Of a stretch of 23,792 nucleotides of DNA, positions 1-7,125 are shown piece by piece. A program made the position numbers and the translations under genes. Location of the stretch: positions 7,282,353-7,306,144 of the forward strand of contig NZ_CM002285.1 of NCBI RefSeq assembly GCF_000497445.1. The letters are read 5' to 3'. Source of the stretch: Streptomyces roseochromogenus subsp. oscitans DS 12.976 (GTDB taxonomy: Bacteria; Actinomycetota; Actinomycetes; Streptomycetales; Streptomycetaceae). Within the stretch, counting starts at the first letter, position 1; the number at the start of each line of letters is the position of its first letter. Under the pieces are notes generated by a model. It was not told the origin of the DNA and made no database searches. It saw only the letters and a list, made by a program, of their open reading frames with translations.

Positions 1-1
1 G

Positions 2-316
2 GCCACCGCGCAGGGCTTCTGGCAACCCGAACAGGCCGATCTGGTACGGGAGTACGTGGCGCGCTTCTACCCGGACGCCGTGGCCCTCTCGGCCCGGCGC
101 GGCCCCGCCATAGCGGTCGCCGCCGGCCGCTGGGCCTTCCCGGCCCACGCCGTCGACACCGAGAACCTGCGGCTCGGCGAGGCCTGTCTGCGCGACGCCG
201 ACCCCACCCCGGCCCTGCGCCGTACCCTCGCCGACCGCCTCGATGACCTGGCCCGGGCCCTGCGGGTGCGCGGAGAGCAGGGGGAACCGGCGGAACAGGG
301 GGCGCGAGCGGAGTAG
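2..316 (+). CDS. pepN: Aminopeptidase N, C-terminal fragment (5' end outside window)
   Basis: The frame is open from the first bases and stops with TAG at 314-316, giving the last 104 residues. Motifs such as GFWQPEQADLV, ARRGPAIAVAAGRWAFPA and TPALRRTLADRLDDLARALR match my memory of the C-terminal helical (ERAP1-C-like) domain of streptomycete M1-family aminopeptidase N. The zinc-binding HExxH catalytic part lies upstream of the window. The GTG at 56 is internal, not the start, because the homologous sequence continues upstream of it. This is a housekeeping peptidase and marks ordinary chromosome left of the biosynthetic cluster. The identification rests on remembered family sequence, not on a search. 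Confidence 0.8.
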   Translation, partial: ATAQGFWQPEQADLVREYVARFYPDAVALSARRGPAIAVAAGRWAFPAHAVDTENLRLGEACLRDADPTPALRRTLADRLDDLARALRVRGEQGEPAEQGARAE

Positions 317-359
317 GTCCGGTGGCATAGGGCGCGGCTGGCCTCCGGAGGCACCTTCC

Positions 360-434
360 GTGATCGTGGTGACCGGTGCGACCGGCAATGCCGGCCGTGC
401 CCTTGCCGGCCGTCTCCTCGCCACCGGCCGGCCC
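360..434 (+). pseudogene. Truncated 5' end of an NAD(P)-binding NmrA-like gene
   Basis: A GTG at 360 follows a good ribosome binding site (GGAGG, about 346-350). It begins a peptide with the N-terminal Rossmann signature VVTGATGNAGRALAGRLL, typical of NmrA-like or atypical SDR proteins. After about 25 residues (ATGRP, near 434) the frame stays open but no longer resembles the family: it becomes rich in Arg, Ser and Cys with poor codon structure. A family member would be about 280 residues, so over 90% is missing. The break falls just before the end of the minus-strand operon. I read it as a chromosomal gene cut when the cluster arrived or rearranged. The right-hand limit is approximate. Confidence 0.6.
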
Positions 435-456
435 TCACTCCACCTGAAGCGGGGCT

Positions 457-496
457 TGTGCCGAAACGCTGCACGGAATCCTGGGGCGTCGGCACA
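457..496 (-). terminator. Candidate hairpin terminator of the minus-strand operon
   Basis: Perfect 8-bp arms TGTGCCGA (457-464) and TCGGCACA (489-496) enclose a second 3-bp stem (467-469 with 486-488). The hairpin starts about 60 bp beyond the stop of the last operon gene (557). There is no clear U-tract, which is common for Streptomyces terminators. It could also stop plus-strand transcription coming from pepN and the truncated gene. Confidence 0.4.
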
Positions 497-556
497 TGCC
501 ACGAGGAGTGCTGCGGTCAGAGCATGGTCCCTCCAGCAGTCCGGGTCGTCGACGGG

Positions 557-1387
557 TCAGCGTGCGGAGAAGCCGCCATCCACAGTGATCACAGCCCCGG
601 TCACTTGTCGGCTCTCGTCCGAGGCCAGCCAGAGTGCAGAGCCGGCGACGTCTTCGGGTTCGACAAGAGCGTTCATGGGCTGGTCTCGCATGAAGATCTG
701 TTCGTGCTCGTCGACGGGCACGTCCAGGGACCGGGCGATCTCGGCAAGCATGCGTCCTTCGACATGGGGGGCGTCGCGGACGGAGCCTGGGCACAGGGCG
801 TTGACGCGGACCTTGTGGGGTCCGTAGTCCAGGGCGGCCGCTTTGGTGAGACCGACGAGTCCGTGCTTGGCGGCGACGTATCCGGCGAAGTGGCGGTAGC
901 CGACCAGGCCGGCGGTTGAGGCGATGTTGATGATGCTGCCCGTCCTCCGCCGGGCCATGAGTCCGCCGACGCAGCGGATCAGCCGCCAGGCTCCGGAGAG
1001 GTCGACATCGAGCATGAGCTGCCATTCGTCCTCCTCGATCTCGTGCGCGGCCTTGCCCGACGGCGCGGCGATGCCGGCGTTGTTGACGAGGACGTCGAGG
1101 TGCCCGAACCGCGCCGCCGCGCTGTCCACCGCATCCTGGACTTGGTCGAGGTGCCGTATGTCTGTGTGGTGGACGAGTACCGCGGCGCCTTCCTTGCGGC
1201 ACAGGTCTGCCGTGTGTTCGAGCTGGCTGGCCGACCCCAGGGGATACGGCACGCCGGGCAGGCTCTCGGCCACGTCGAGGAGGGCGAGGTCGGCGCCTTC
1301 CCGTGCGAAGGCAACGGCTGTTGCCCTGCCGAGACCTCGGGCGGCGCCGGTGATCAGAGCGGTCTTGCCGTTGAGTCGGCCGGTCAT
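557..1387 (-). CDS. SDR-family oxidoreductase, mycofactocin-coupled-like
   Basis: A 276-residue classical short-chain dehydrogenase/reductase: cofactor motif TGAARGLG (13-20), NNAG near 100, catalytic Ser157, Tyr170 and Lys174 (YVAAK), and a C-terminal ITVDGGFSAR. A stretch after strand 2 reads PGVPYPLGSASQLEHTAD. It resembles the PYPLATPEDLAETV insertion of SDRs that use tightly bound NAD with mycofactocin as electron acceptor (TIGR03971-like, from memory). It probably oxidises or reduces a hydroxyl/keto group on a precursor or on the peptide; the substrate cannot be read from sequence. The ATG at 1387 overlaps the thioesterase stop as ATGA, so translation is coupled. It is the last gene of the operon. 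Confidence 0.85.
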   Translation of the reverse strand: MTGRLNGKTALITGAARGLGRATAVAFAREGADLALLDVAESLPGVPYPLGSASQLEHTADLCRKEGAAVLVHHTDIRHLDQVQDAVDSAAARFGHLDVLVNNAGIAAPSGKAAHEIEEDEWQLMLDVDLSGAWRLIRCVGGLMARRRTGSIINIASTAGLVGYRHFAGYVAAKHGLVGLTKAAALDYGPHKVRVNALCPGSVRDAPHVEGRMLAEIARSLDVPVDEHEQIFMRDQPMNALVEPEDVAGSALWLASDESRQVTGAVITVDGGFSAR

Positions 1388-2109
1388 CGCGGGGCTGCTC
1401 CGAGGTCATGTGCGTCCAGCTGGGCGGCGATGAGGCGGAGAACGCCGGGGCCCTGGTCGGTGAGGTACATGTGTCCGCCGGGGAGTTCGGCGGTGGTGAA
1501 GGCGGCGGTGGTGGCGTCGGCCCACTGAGCCGTCTGGGCTGCGTCCACGAGTTCGTCGTCGGTTCCCCGCAGGGCTGTGATCGGTGCCTTCAGGGGTGCG
1601 TCGGTGGAGGGCCGGTAGTTCTCGTGCATCTCGACGTCGGCCCGCAGGACGGGCAGGAGGAGTTCGAGCATCTCGGGGTTCTGCATCGCCTCGTGGGCGT
1701 AGCCGGCGAAGCCGCGGACGCGGGTGAGGAACTCTTCGTCGCTCAGTCCGGTGGCCCTGTTGGTGCGTGGTTTCCAGGGTCCGGCTGAGCCGCTGACGAC
1801 CAGGCGTTCCAGAGGGACCCGTCCTCGGTCGGCGATCCGGTGAGCGAGTTCGTAGGCGAGGACCGCGCCGAGGCTGTGGCCGAAGACGACGGCGCGTTCG
1901 GCGGTCTCCACCTCGGCCGCCACCCGGTCCCAGGCCTCGTCGATGGCGGCGGAGGCGTCAGTGACGGGGTCGTCGAGGAAGCGCTCTTCGCGGCCCGGTA
2001 GTTGGACGGCAGTGATGCGGATGCCGTCTGGTGCGTCCTTCTGCCACTTCTTGAAGAAGGAGGCGCCTGCTCCGGCGAAGGGCAGACAGATCAGTGCGGT
2101 CGGCTGCAT
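1384..2109 (-). CDS. Type II thioesterase (NRPS editing, alpha/beta hydrolase)
   Basis: A 241-residue alpha/beta hydrolase of normal type II thioesterase length. N-terminal CLPFAGAGASFFKKW is the family's oxyanion-region signature. The nucleophile is Ser79 in GHSLG, the acid is probably an Asp in GTDDELV (about 185), and His213 lies in PGGHMYL. Such enzymes hydrolyse wrong or stalled acyl groups from carrier-protein phosphopantetheine arms; some shuttle aminoacyl groups between carrier proteins (SyrC-like role). The start is ATG 2109, preceded by GAAAGGG. The frame stays open far upstream, but that sequence overlaps the P450 gene and is not thioesterase-like. It lies 50 bp after the P450 stop and overlaps the SDR by 4 bp. 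Confidence 0.93.
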   Translation of the reverse strand: MQPTALICLPFAGAGASFFKKWQKDAPDGIRITAVQLPGREERFLDDPVTDASAAIDEAWDRVAAEVETAERAVVFGHSLGAVLAYELAHRIADRGRVPLERLVVSGSAGPWKPRTNRATGLSDEEFLTRVRGFAGYAHEAMQNPEMLELLLPVLRADVEMHENYRPSTDAPLKAPITALRGTDDELVDAAQTAQWADATTAAFTTAELPGGHMYLTDQGPGVLRLIAAQLDAHDLGAAPR

Positions 2110-2159
2110 ACGGCGCACCCTTTCATTCGGGCTGTTCGACGGTAGGAAGACAGGGGGTG

Positions 2160-3305
2160 TCAGCGCTGCGGCAGCGCTGCCGCAGCGGGCGCTTGCAGGT
2201 CGAGGACGAGGCGGTCGAAGCCGCGGAAGGTCTTGTTCACGCGCCAGTTCACCTCGCTGACCGTGGCGTTGGGGAAGCGGCGGGCGAACAGGGTGAGGAG
2301 TCTGGCCACGGTCAGCCGGGCGAGCGGAGCCCCGACGCAGTAGTGCATGCCGAATCCGAAGGCGATGTGGTCGGACCGGTTCTGGTCGGTGCCCTGTTCG
2401 AGCGGCGTTGAAGGGGTGGAGTGGTCGAAGAGGTCCCGGCCGGTGAGGGAGACGAGGACGACGTCGTCCTTGGCGATGGCGTGGCCGGACAGGGTCGTGT
2501 CCTGTGTGGCGAGGCGGGCAACGTGTCCGAGCGGGGCATACAGCTCCAGGACGCGTTCGACGACGGCCTTGGCGGGTTCGTCGTCGGTGGCGGCCGCGAT
2601 GGTGTGGGTCAGGTTGTTGCCGAGCATGTGCCAGAGGGCGAGCCCGATCATGCCGGCGGTGGTTTCCAGGCCGCCGAACATCACCATGGACGAGGTCGCG
2701 AGCCGGTCCCACTCGCTGCCCTGGGCCTTGTTCCAGATGGACTCGCCGTCTTCGGCGGGCGCGTTCGTGATGAAGTCGGCCATCTCGCGCAGGGCGGCTT
2801 GGGCGGCACGCGCGTAGTCGGGTCGGTACGAGACGGCGAGGAAGTCGGCAAGGGGCCGAGCCCAGGTGTGGAGGAGGTCTCCCTGGTCGGCGGGGAGTCC
2901 CAGCAGCAGGGCGATGGTGCGCGCGGAGATGTTGTCCGCGAGGTCCGGCATGGCGTCGTGCCGCGAGGAGCGACCGAACTTGTCCAGTTCCTCTTCGAGG
3001 ATGACATGGATGGTCTCCTCGAGCCGGCGGATGCGCCGGGGGGAGAACATCGGCTGGATGGCACGCCGGGCCTCGGTGTGTTTCTCGCCGTCGAGGAGGA
3101 CGAACCAACGGCGCATGGTCTCGATGAGGTGGGCGCACTCCCCGTGCATGTCCGCGGGAAGGTAGCTGAGGTTGACGGCGTCCAGGGTCTCGGACGACAG
3201 GTGCGGGTCCTGGAGCGCAGCCTGTACCTGGTCCCGGCCCCAGACGACCCAGCAGCCGAGGTCCTCGTAGTAGCGGACCGATGAGGTCGCTTCTTCGGTG
3301 GTCAC
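2160..3305 (-). CDS. Cytochrome P450 with altered ExxR motif
   Basis: 381 residues, a soluble bacterial class I P450 needing ferredoxin partners that are not in this window. The heme-thiolate loop is FGFGMHYCVGAPLAR with Cys323 as ligand. The I-helix oxygen-activation motif is GGLETTAG (about 211-218), and the C-helix has HTEARRAIQ. In the K helix the expected ExxR is absent: VVERVLEL at 248-255 puts Arg251 and Glu254 where Glu and Arg normally sit. The usual FxPxR meander is also unrecognisable. GTG 3305 overlaps the exporter stop as GTGA. By context it oxidises a carrier-bound amino acid or the released peptide; this is inferred. Confidence 0.92.
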   Translation of the reverse strand: MTTEEATSSVRYYEDLGCWVVWGRDQVQAALQDPHLSSETLDAVNLSYLPADMHGECAHLIETMRRWFVLLDGEKHTEARRAIQPMFSPRRIRRLEETIHVILEEELDKFGRSSRHDAMPDLADNISARTIALLLGLPADQGDLLHTWARPLADFLAVSYRPDYARAAQAALREMADFITNAPAEDGESIWNKAQGSEWDRLATSSMVMFGGLETTAGMIGLALWHMLGNNLTHTIAAATDDEPAKAVVERVLELYAPLGHVARLATQDTTLSGHAIAKDDVVLVSLTGRDLFDHSTPSTPLEQGTDQNRSDHIAFGFGMHYCVGAPLARLTVARLLTLFARRFPNATVSEVNWRVNKTFRGFDRLVLDLQAPAAAALPQR

Positions 3306-4636
3306 GCGGGTTCCTTCTCCTGGCTGTCGGTGTCGGTGTCGGTGTCGGGCTCGGGCCGTGATGTGGTGGGCAGGTCTCGCTGGGAGCGCATGGGGCCGAG
3401 GGCGAGGACCAACCCGCAGGGGGCGAGAACGGCGGTCATGATCCACATGGCGGGCCGGGGGCCGAGTGCGTCGCCCAGGAAGCCGCCGATCAGTGCGCCG
3501 AGCGGGATGGTGCTGTGGTTGAGGACCATCGTGGTGGCAACGACACGGCCGAGGATGCGCGGTGGGCAGTAGGTCTGGCGGAAGGAGGCCAGGACGACGT
3601 TGCAGGTGACGATGCCGAAGCCGAGGACGAAGGTGCCGAGGGCGAAGAACGCCAGGCCTGCGCCTGATGTCGTGAGGGGGAGGAGCAGGGCGAAGGGCCC
3701 GGTGAGCAGCTGGGTGGCGAGCATGCCGCGGGCGGTGCCGAAGCGCCGCCCGACGGCGGGGGCGACGGAGGCTCCGGCGATGCCGCCGATGCTGCCGGCG
3801 GTGAGGAGCACGCCGACGGTCGCGGTGCTGACGCCGACGGTGCGTACGAGGAAGACGACTTGCACGGCCTGGTATCCCAGGAGCGCGAAGTTGACCAGCG
3901 CGCCATAGGTGACGATGGGGCGCAGGTAGCGGTCGCTGAACACGAAGCGCAGGCCTTCGGCGATCTGCCGGCTCAGGGGGATGGGTTGGTCGGGCTGTTC
4001 GGGCTTCGTCTCTCTGGCCTTGATACCGGCGAGGCAGAGTGCGGACAGGACGAAGGTGAGGGCGTCGAGGAGGAGGCCGGTGACGGCTCCGAAGACCTGG
4101 CTGATCAGACCGGCCAGACCTTTGCCGACCACGTCGGTGGCGGATTCGCTGGCGCTGATGCGGGCGTTGCCCTCCTGGAGGTCGGCCTCGGTGAGCACGG
4201 TCGGCAGGTAGCTGTGCACGGCGGTGCGGACGAAGACGGCTGCGATGCCGCAGATCAGCACCACAGCGAGGAGGTGGCTGAAGGTGAGCGCGTCGAGCCA
4301 GGCCGCGACCGGGACCGTGGCGTAGAGGACGGCGGAGAGGACGGCGCACGCGATGAGCAGGGGGCGGCGCCGCATCCGGTCCACCCAGGCTCCGGCGGGC
4401 AGTCCGACCAGGAGCCAGGGCAGCCAGACCGCGGCGCTGAGCACGCCCACCGCGGTGGCGCTGCTGCCGAGGGTGACGACGGCGATGAGGGGGACGGCCA
4501 CCGTGGTGACGCTGTTGCCGATGCCGCGTACGGTCTCGCCGATCCACAGCAGCCTGAAGTCCCGCTGGCCGAGGACCCCCCGTTTTCTGCGCGTGCCGGT
4601 GTCGTCGTCGGCGTCGTCGGCGTTCTTCGTCTCCAC
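3302..4636 (-). CDS. MFS transporter (EntS/MFS_3-like drug exporter)
   Basis: 444 residues with about 12 predicted membrane segments. The MFS motif A after TM2 reads GAWVDRMRRRPLL. TMs fall at roughly 30-55, 60-82, 90-112, 118-140, 165-200 (two), 240-265, 275-298, 305-325, 330-355, 365-390 and 395-415. Overall pattern resembles EntS-type proton-driven exporters that sit in peptide clusters and export product, probably giving self-protection. Both termini are acidic: an N-terminal DADDDTG and a C-terminal DTDTDTD encoded by a hexanucleotide repeat. GTG 4636 follows AGAAGG 15 bp after the preceding stop; the gene's TGA overlaps the P450 start. Confidence 0.9.
   Translation of the reverse strand: METKNADDADDDTGTRRKRGVLGQRDFRLLWIGETVRGIGNSVTTVAVPLIAVVTLGSSATAVGVLSAAVWLPWLLVGLPAGAWVDRMRRRPLLIACAVLSAVLYATVPVAAWLDALTFSHLLAVVLICGIAAVFVRTAVHSYLPTVLTEADLQEGNARISASESATDVVGKGLAGLISQVFGAVTGLLLDALTFVLSALCLAGIKARETKPEQPDQPIPLSRQIAEGLRFVFSDRYLRPIVTYGALVNFALLGYQAVQVVFLVRTVGVSTATVGVLLTAGSIGGIAGASVAPAVGRRFGTARGMLATQLLTGPFALLLPLTTSGAGLAFFALGTFVLGFGIVTCNVVLASFRQTYCPPRILGRVVATTMVLNHSTIPLGALIGGFLGDALGPRPAMWIMTAVLAPCGLVLALGPMRSQRDLPTTSRPEPDTDTDTDSQEKEPA
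3325..3348. repeat. Hexanucleotide tandem repeat in exporter 3' end
   Basis: Four perfect copies of TGTCGG (plus strand) encode the DTDTDTD run near the exporter's C-terminus. The unit is in frame, so copy-number change would only alter tail length. Confidence 0.9.
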
Positions 4637-4651
4637 GCTGATGACCTTCTG

Positions 4652-5710
4652 CTAGGGGCGGGTGACCGCGTCGGGGAAGGCGGGGTGCTCGTTGAGCCGG
4701 GACATGAGCGGGATGTCCCGGATGTCGTCGTGGGACAGGACCCACATGAGGAACCGCTCGATGCCCATGCCGAAACCGGAGGTGACCATGGGGAGGTCCT
4801 TGCGCATGCGGACGTACCAGGCGTACTCCTGCTCGTTGACGTCGTGCAGAGCCATCGACTTGCGCAGCAGTTCGATGTCCGAGTGGCGTTCGCCGCCTCC
4901 CACTGTCTCGCCGAGCCCGAAGAACAGGTCGGCGTTGCGGGCGGTGCGTCCGGCGTCGTCACCGAACGCCTGGTAGAAGGGCACGGACAGCAAGTCGAAG
5001 TGGTCGACCCAGACGAACTCGTCGACGCGCTGCATGAGCAATCGCTCGCCCTTGCGGGTGAGCGAGCGCCATGAACCCTCGTCGCGGACGCAGCCGTCCA
5101 CGTCACCCACGATCCGCACGGCCTGGTCGAAGGTGATGCGTTCGAAGGGGGCGCCTCGGGCGGCCATGCGCTCGACGTGGGCGGTGGTGCCCCGGAGCCG
5201 GGCGATGCGGTCGCCGTGTTCGTCCAGGACCGCGGTGGCGAGCGCCTTCACATAGCCGTCGACGTAGCTGATCATGTCGTCGAGGCTGCCGGGGACCTCG
5301 GCCTCGCTGTGCGTGTACTGGTTGAGGTGGGTCTCGTCGGGGGTCTCGCCGCGGTATGAGGGCAGGATGCTGTAGCAGCCGCCCGGCGAGAGCCGGCAGC
5401 CGTACTCCAGGGCGAACTGCATGCTGTCGGGCAGGAAGGTGTCCACGCCGAGGACGGTCACGGGCACGGGCTCGGAGTCGCTGCCGAAGGCGTTCGGGCA
5501 GGTCACGGTCCGGGTCGTGAGCGGGAAGGGCAGATTCTTCAGGCCTTTGGAGCGCGCGTAGTGTCCGGTGGTCCGCTCGACGACGTCGTAGAGGTCGGCG
5601 ACGAGGCCGTACCACGGTGAGCGCAGGACCGTGACGAAGGCGTCCGGGGCATTGCTGGAGTGGACGGCGGGGGGCTTCAGGAGGGTGAGGGACTGGGTCT
5701 GCTGCAACAT
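4652..5710 (-). CDS. AsnRS/AspRS-like class II aminoacyl-tRNA synthetase paralogue without anticodon domain
   Basis: 352 residues forming only a class II synthetase catalytic core. Motif 2 is CYSILPSYRGETPDETH, with Arg120 as the ATP-contacting Arg, followed by QYTHSEAE. Motif 3 is GFGMGIERFLMW, with Arg319, then IRDIPLMSR, closely like AsnRS/AspRS. The N-terminal OB-fold that reads the anticodon is missing, so it is unlikely to be a normal tRNA synthetase. Related stand-alone cores are known as archaeal-type asparagine synthetases (AsnRS paralogues); SerRS-like cores are known that load carrier proteins. Here it may make or activate Asn, Asp or a relative for the pathway. ATG 5710 has AGGAGAG upstream; the frame continues upstream into the oxidase gene without synthetase similarity. 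Confidence 0.8.
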   Translation of the reverse strand: MLQQTQSLTLLKPPAVHSSNAPDAFVTVLRSPWYGLVADLYDVVERTTGHYARSKGLKNLPFPLTTRTVTCPNAFGSDSEPVPVTVLGVDTFLPDSMQFALEYGCRLSPGGCYSILPSYRGETPDETHLNQYTHSEAEVPGSLDDMISYVDGYVKALATAVLDEHGDRIARLRGTTAHVERMAARGAPFERITFDQAVRIVGDVDGCVRDEGSWRSLTRKGERLLMQRVDEFVWVDHFDLLSVPFYQAFGDDAGRTARNADLFFGLGETVGGGERHSDIELLRKSMALHDVNEQEYAWYVRMRKDLPMVTSGFGMGIERFLMWVLSHDDIRDIPLMSRLNEHPAFPDAVTRP

Positions 5711-5739
5711 GTGGGGTCTCTCCTGGTGGAGCGTGGGCG

Positions 5740-7125
5740 TCAGGACGGCGTGGGCGGGATGTTCTGGTTGCGCCGGAAGGTGTTGGCGGGGTCGTATGCC
5801 TTCTTCACGGCGGCCAGGCGGGCATGGCGATGTGTGCCGTAGACCTCGAGGACTCGCCCGGGCGCCTCGTCGTGGAGGTAGTTGACGTAGGCGCCGCCGG
5901 TGCACATCGGCGCGAGGCGCTCGATGCTGCGCCGGGGCCAGGCGATGTTCGGCGTGTCCTGCTGCGGGTCCGTCCACTGGGACGAGGCGGTGAAGATGTA
6001 GGGCGCGCCGCGGCTCGGGAACGCCGAATCCTCTTCAGGGACGTGCTCGATGGCGCCGCGCAGGTACTCGAAGTCGATGGAGGACAGGGCGGAGGGGATC
6101 TCCTGTGCGGCGGCGATGAACGCGGCGGCCGTCTCGGGGGTGAGGTCGGTGGGGTAGCAGGATTTGGTGAAGTAGCGGTGGCCGGCGGGTTCGCCGTGGT
6201 CCCCCAGGCTCTGGAGCTCCGCGTACGGCATGCGTCGCACGAGGGTGGCGGCGGGGCCGGTGGTGTCGAAGAGCCGCGCGGTGTGGGCCGGTCCGTCGTC
6301 CGGGTCGCCGAACCAGGCGGCGGTGAGGAACAGGGCGGGCCGGCCATGGAGTTCGGCGGGGATCCAGTCCGCGGTGCCCGCGTGCTTGAGGGCTCCGACG
6401 GTGTGCAGGTCGTCGGGCTGGCTGGGGGCGAAGTCCCGGTAGGCGGCCAGCGCGTCCTGCGCAGCGGCCAGGGGGTAGACGCCGGTGTGGTAGTGGACGG
6501 GGCCGACTGGTCGCAGGCGGAGGGTGAAGCGGGTGACGATGCCGAAGTTGCCGCCGCCTCCGCGCAGAGCCCACAGCAGGTCGGCGTGGTCGTCCTCGGT
6601 GGCCTCGACGACCGAGCCGTCCGCCAGGACCACTTCGGCAGCCAGGAGGTGGTCGCAGGTCAGACCCCATTTGCGGGCGAGCCATCCGTAGCCGCCGCCG
6701 AGGGTGAGGCCGCCCAGGCCGGTGTGGGAGACCACGCCGGCCGGGCAGGCGAGATCGTGCGGTGTGGTGGCGGCGTCCAGATCGGCGAGCAGGCAGCCGC
6801 CGCCGGCCTGCGCGACGCGGGCGGCGTGGTCGACGGTGACGGTCCGCAGGGGTGACAGATCGATCATGAGGGTGCCGTCGGCGACGGCGGTGCCGGCGAC
6901 ATTGTGGCCGCCGCCCCTCACGGTGATCTCCAGGCCGGTGCGGGCGGCGTAGCGCAGAGCCTCGGAGACCTCCTCCGGGCTGCTGCACGGGGCGATGAAG
7001 GCGGGCCGGCGGTCGTGCATGCCGTTCCAGATGCGGCGGGCCGTGTCGTAGCCGGGCGCGCCTGGCCGGAGCCAGCGGCCGGGCACCTGAAGGTCGGGGC
7101 GGTCGTGGAGGGGCACGTGGGTCAC
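5740..7125 (-). CDS. FAD-dependent BBE-like oxidase
   Basis: 461 residues of the berberine-bridge-enzyme/6-hydroxy-D-nicotine oxidase family. The FAD (PCMH) domain carries [10 protein letters not shown], with His74 as the expected covalent FAD attachment, and [23 protein letters not shown]. The Cys that forms a second FAD bond in bicovalent members is not at its place (VVSHTG instead of a CPTVG-like motif), so single attachment is expected. The C-terminal BBE segment [15 protein letters not shown] is complete. Such enzymes use O2 to oxidise C-N or C-O bonds, or to desaturate or cyclise peptides. It probably tailors the NRPS product; the substrate is unknown. GTG 7125 overlaps the NRPS stop as GTGA. 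Confidence 0.93.
   Translation of the reverse strand: MTHVPLHDRPDLQVPGRWLRPGAPGYDTARRIWNGMHDRRPAFIAPCSSPEEVSEALRYAARTGLEITVRGGGHNVAGTAVADGTLMIDLSPLRTVTVDHAARVAQAGGGCLLADLDAATTPHDLACPAGVVSHTGLGGLTLGGGYGWLARKWGLTCDHLLAAEVVLADGSVVEATEDDHADLLWALRGGGGNFGIVTRFTLRLRPVGPVHYHTGVYPLAAAQDALAAYRDFAPSQPDDLHTVGALKHAGTADWIPAELHGRPALFLTAAWFGDPDDGPAHTARLFDTTGPAATLVRRMPYAELQSLGDHGEPAGHRYFTKSCYPTDLTPETAAAFIAAAQEIPSALSSIDFEYLRGAIEHVPEEDSAFPSRGAPYIFTASSQWTDPQQDTPNIAWPRRSIERLAPMCTGGAYVNYLHDEAPGRVLEVYGTHRHARLAAVKKAYDPANTFRRNQNIPPTPS

Noticed and set aside
3306..4745. Upstream extension of the P450 frame to give an 861-residue protein
   Set aside because: The added part is Arg/Pro-rich and overlaps the exporter; P450 similarity begins right after GTG 3305, which fits the GTGA overlap.
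3860..5074. Plus-strand open frame of about 400 codons opposite exporter and aaRS-like gene
   Set aside because: Acidic low-complexity translation with no start signal, opposite two clear genes.
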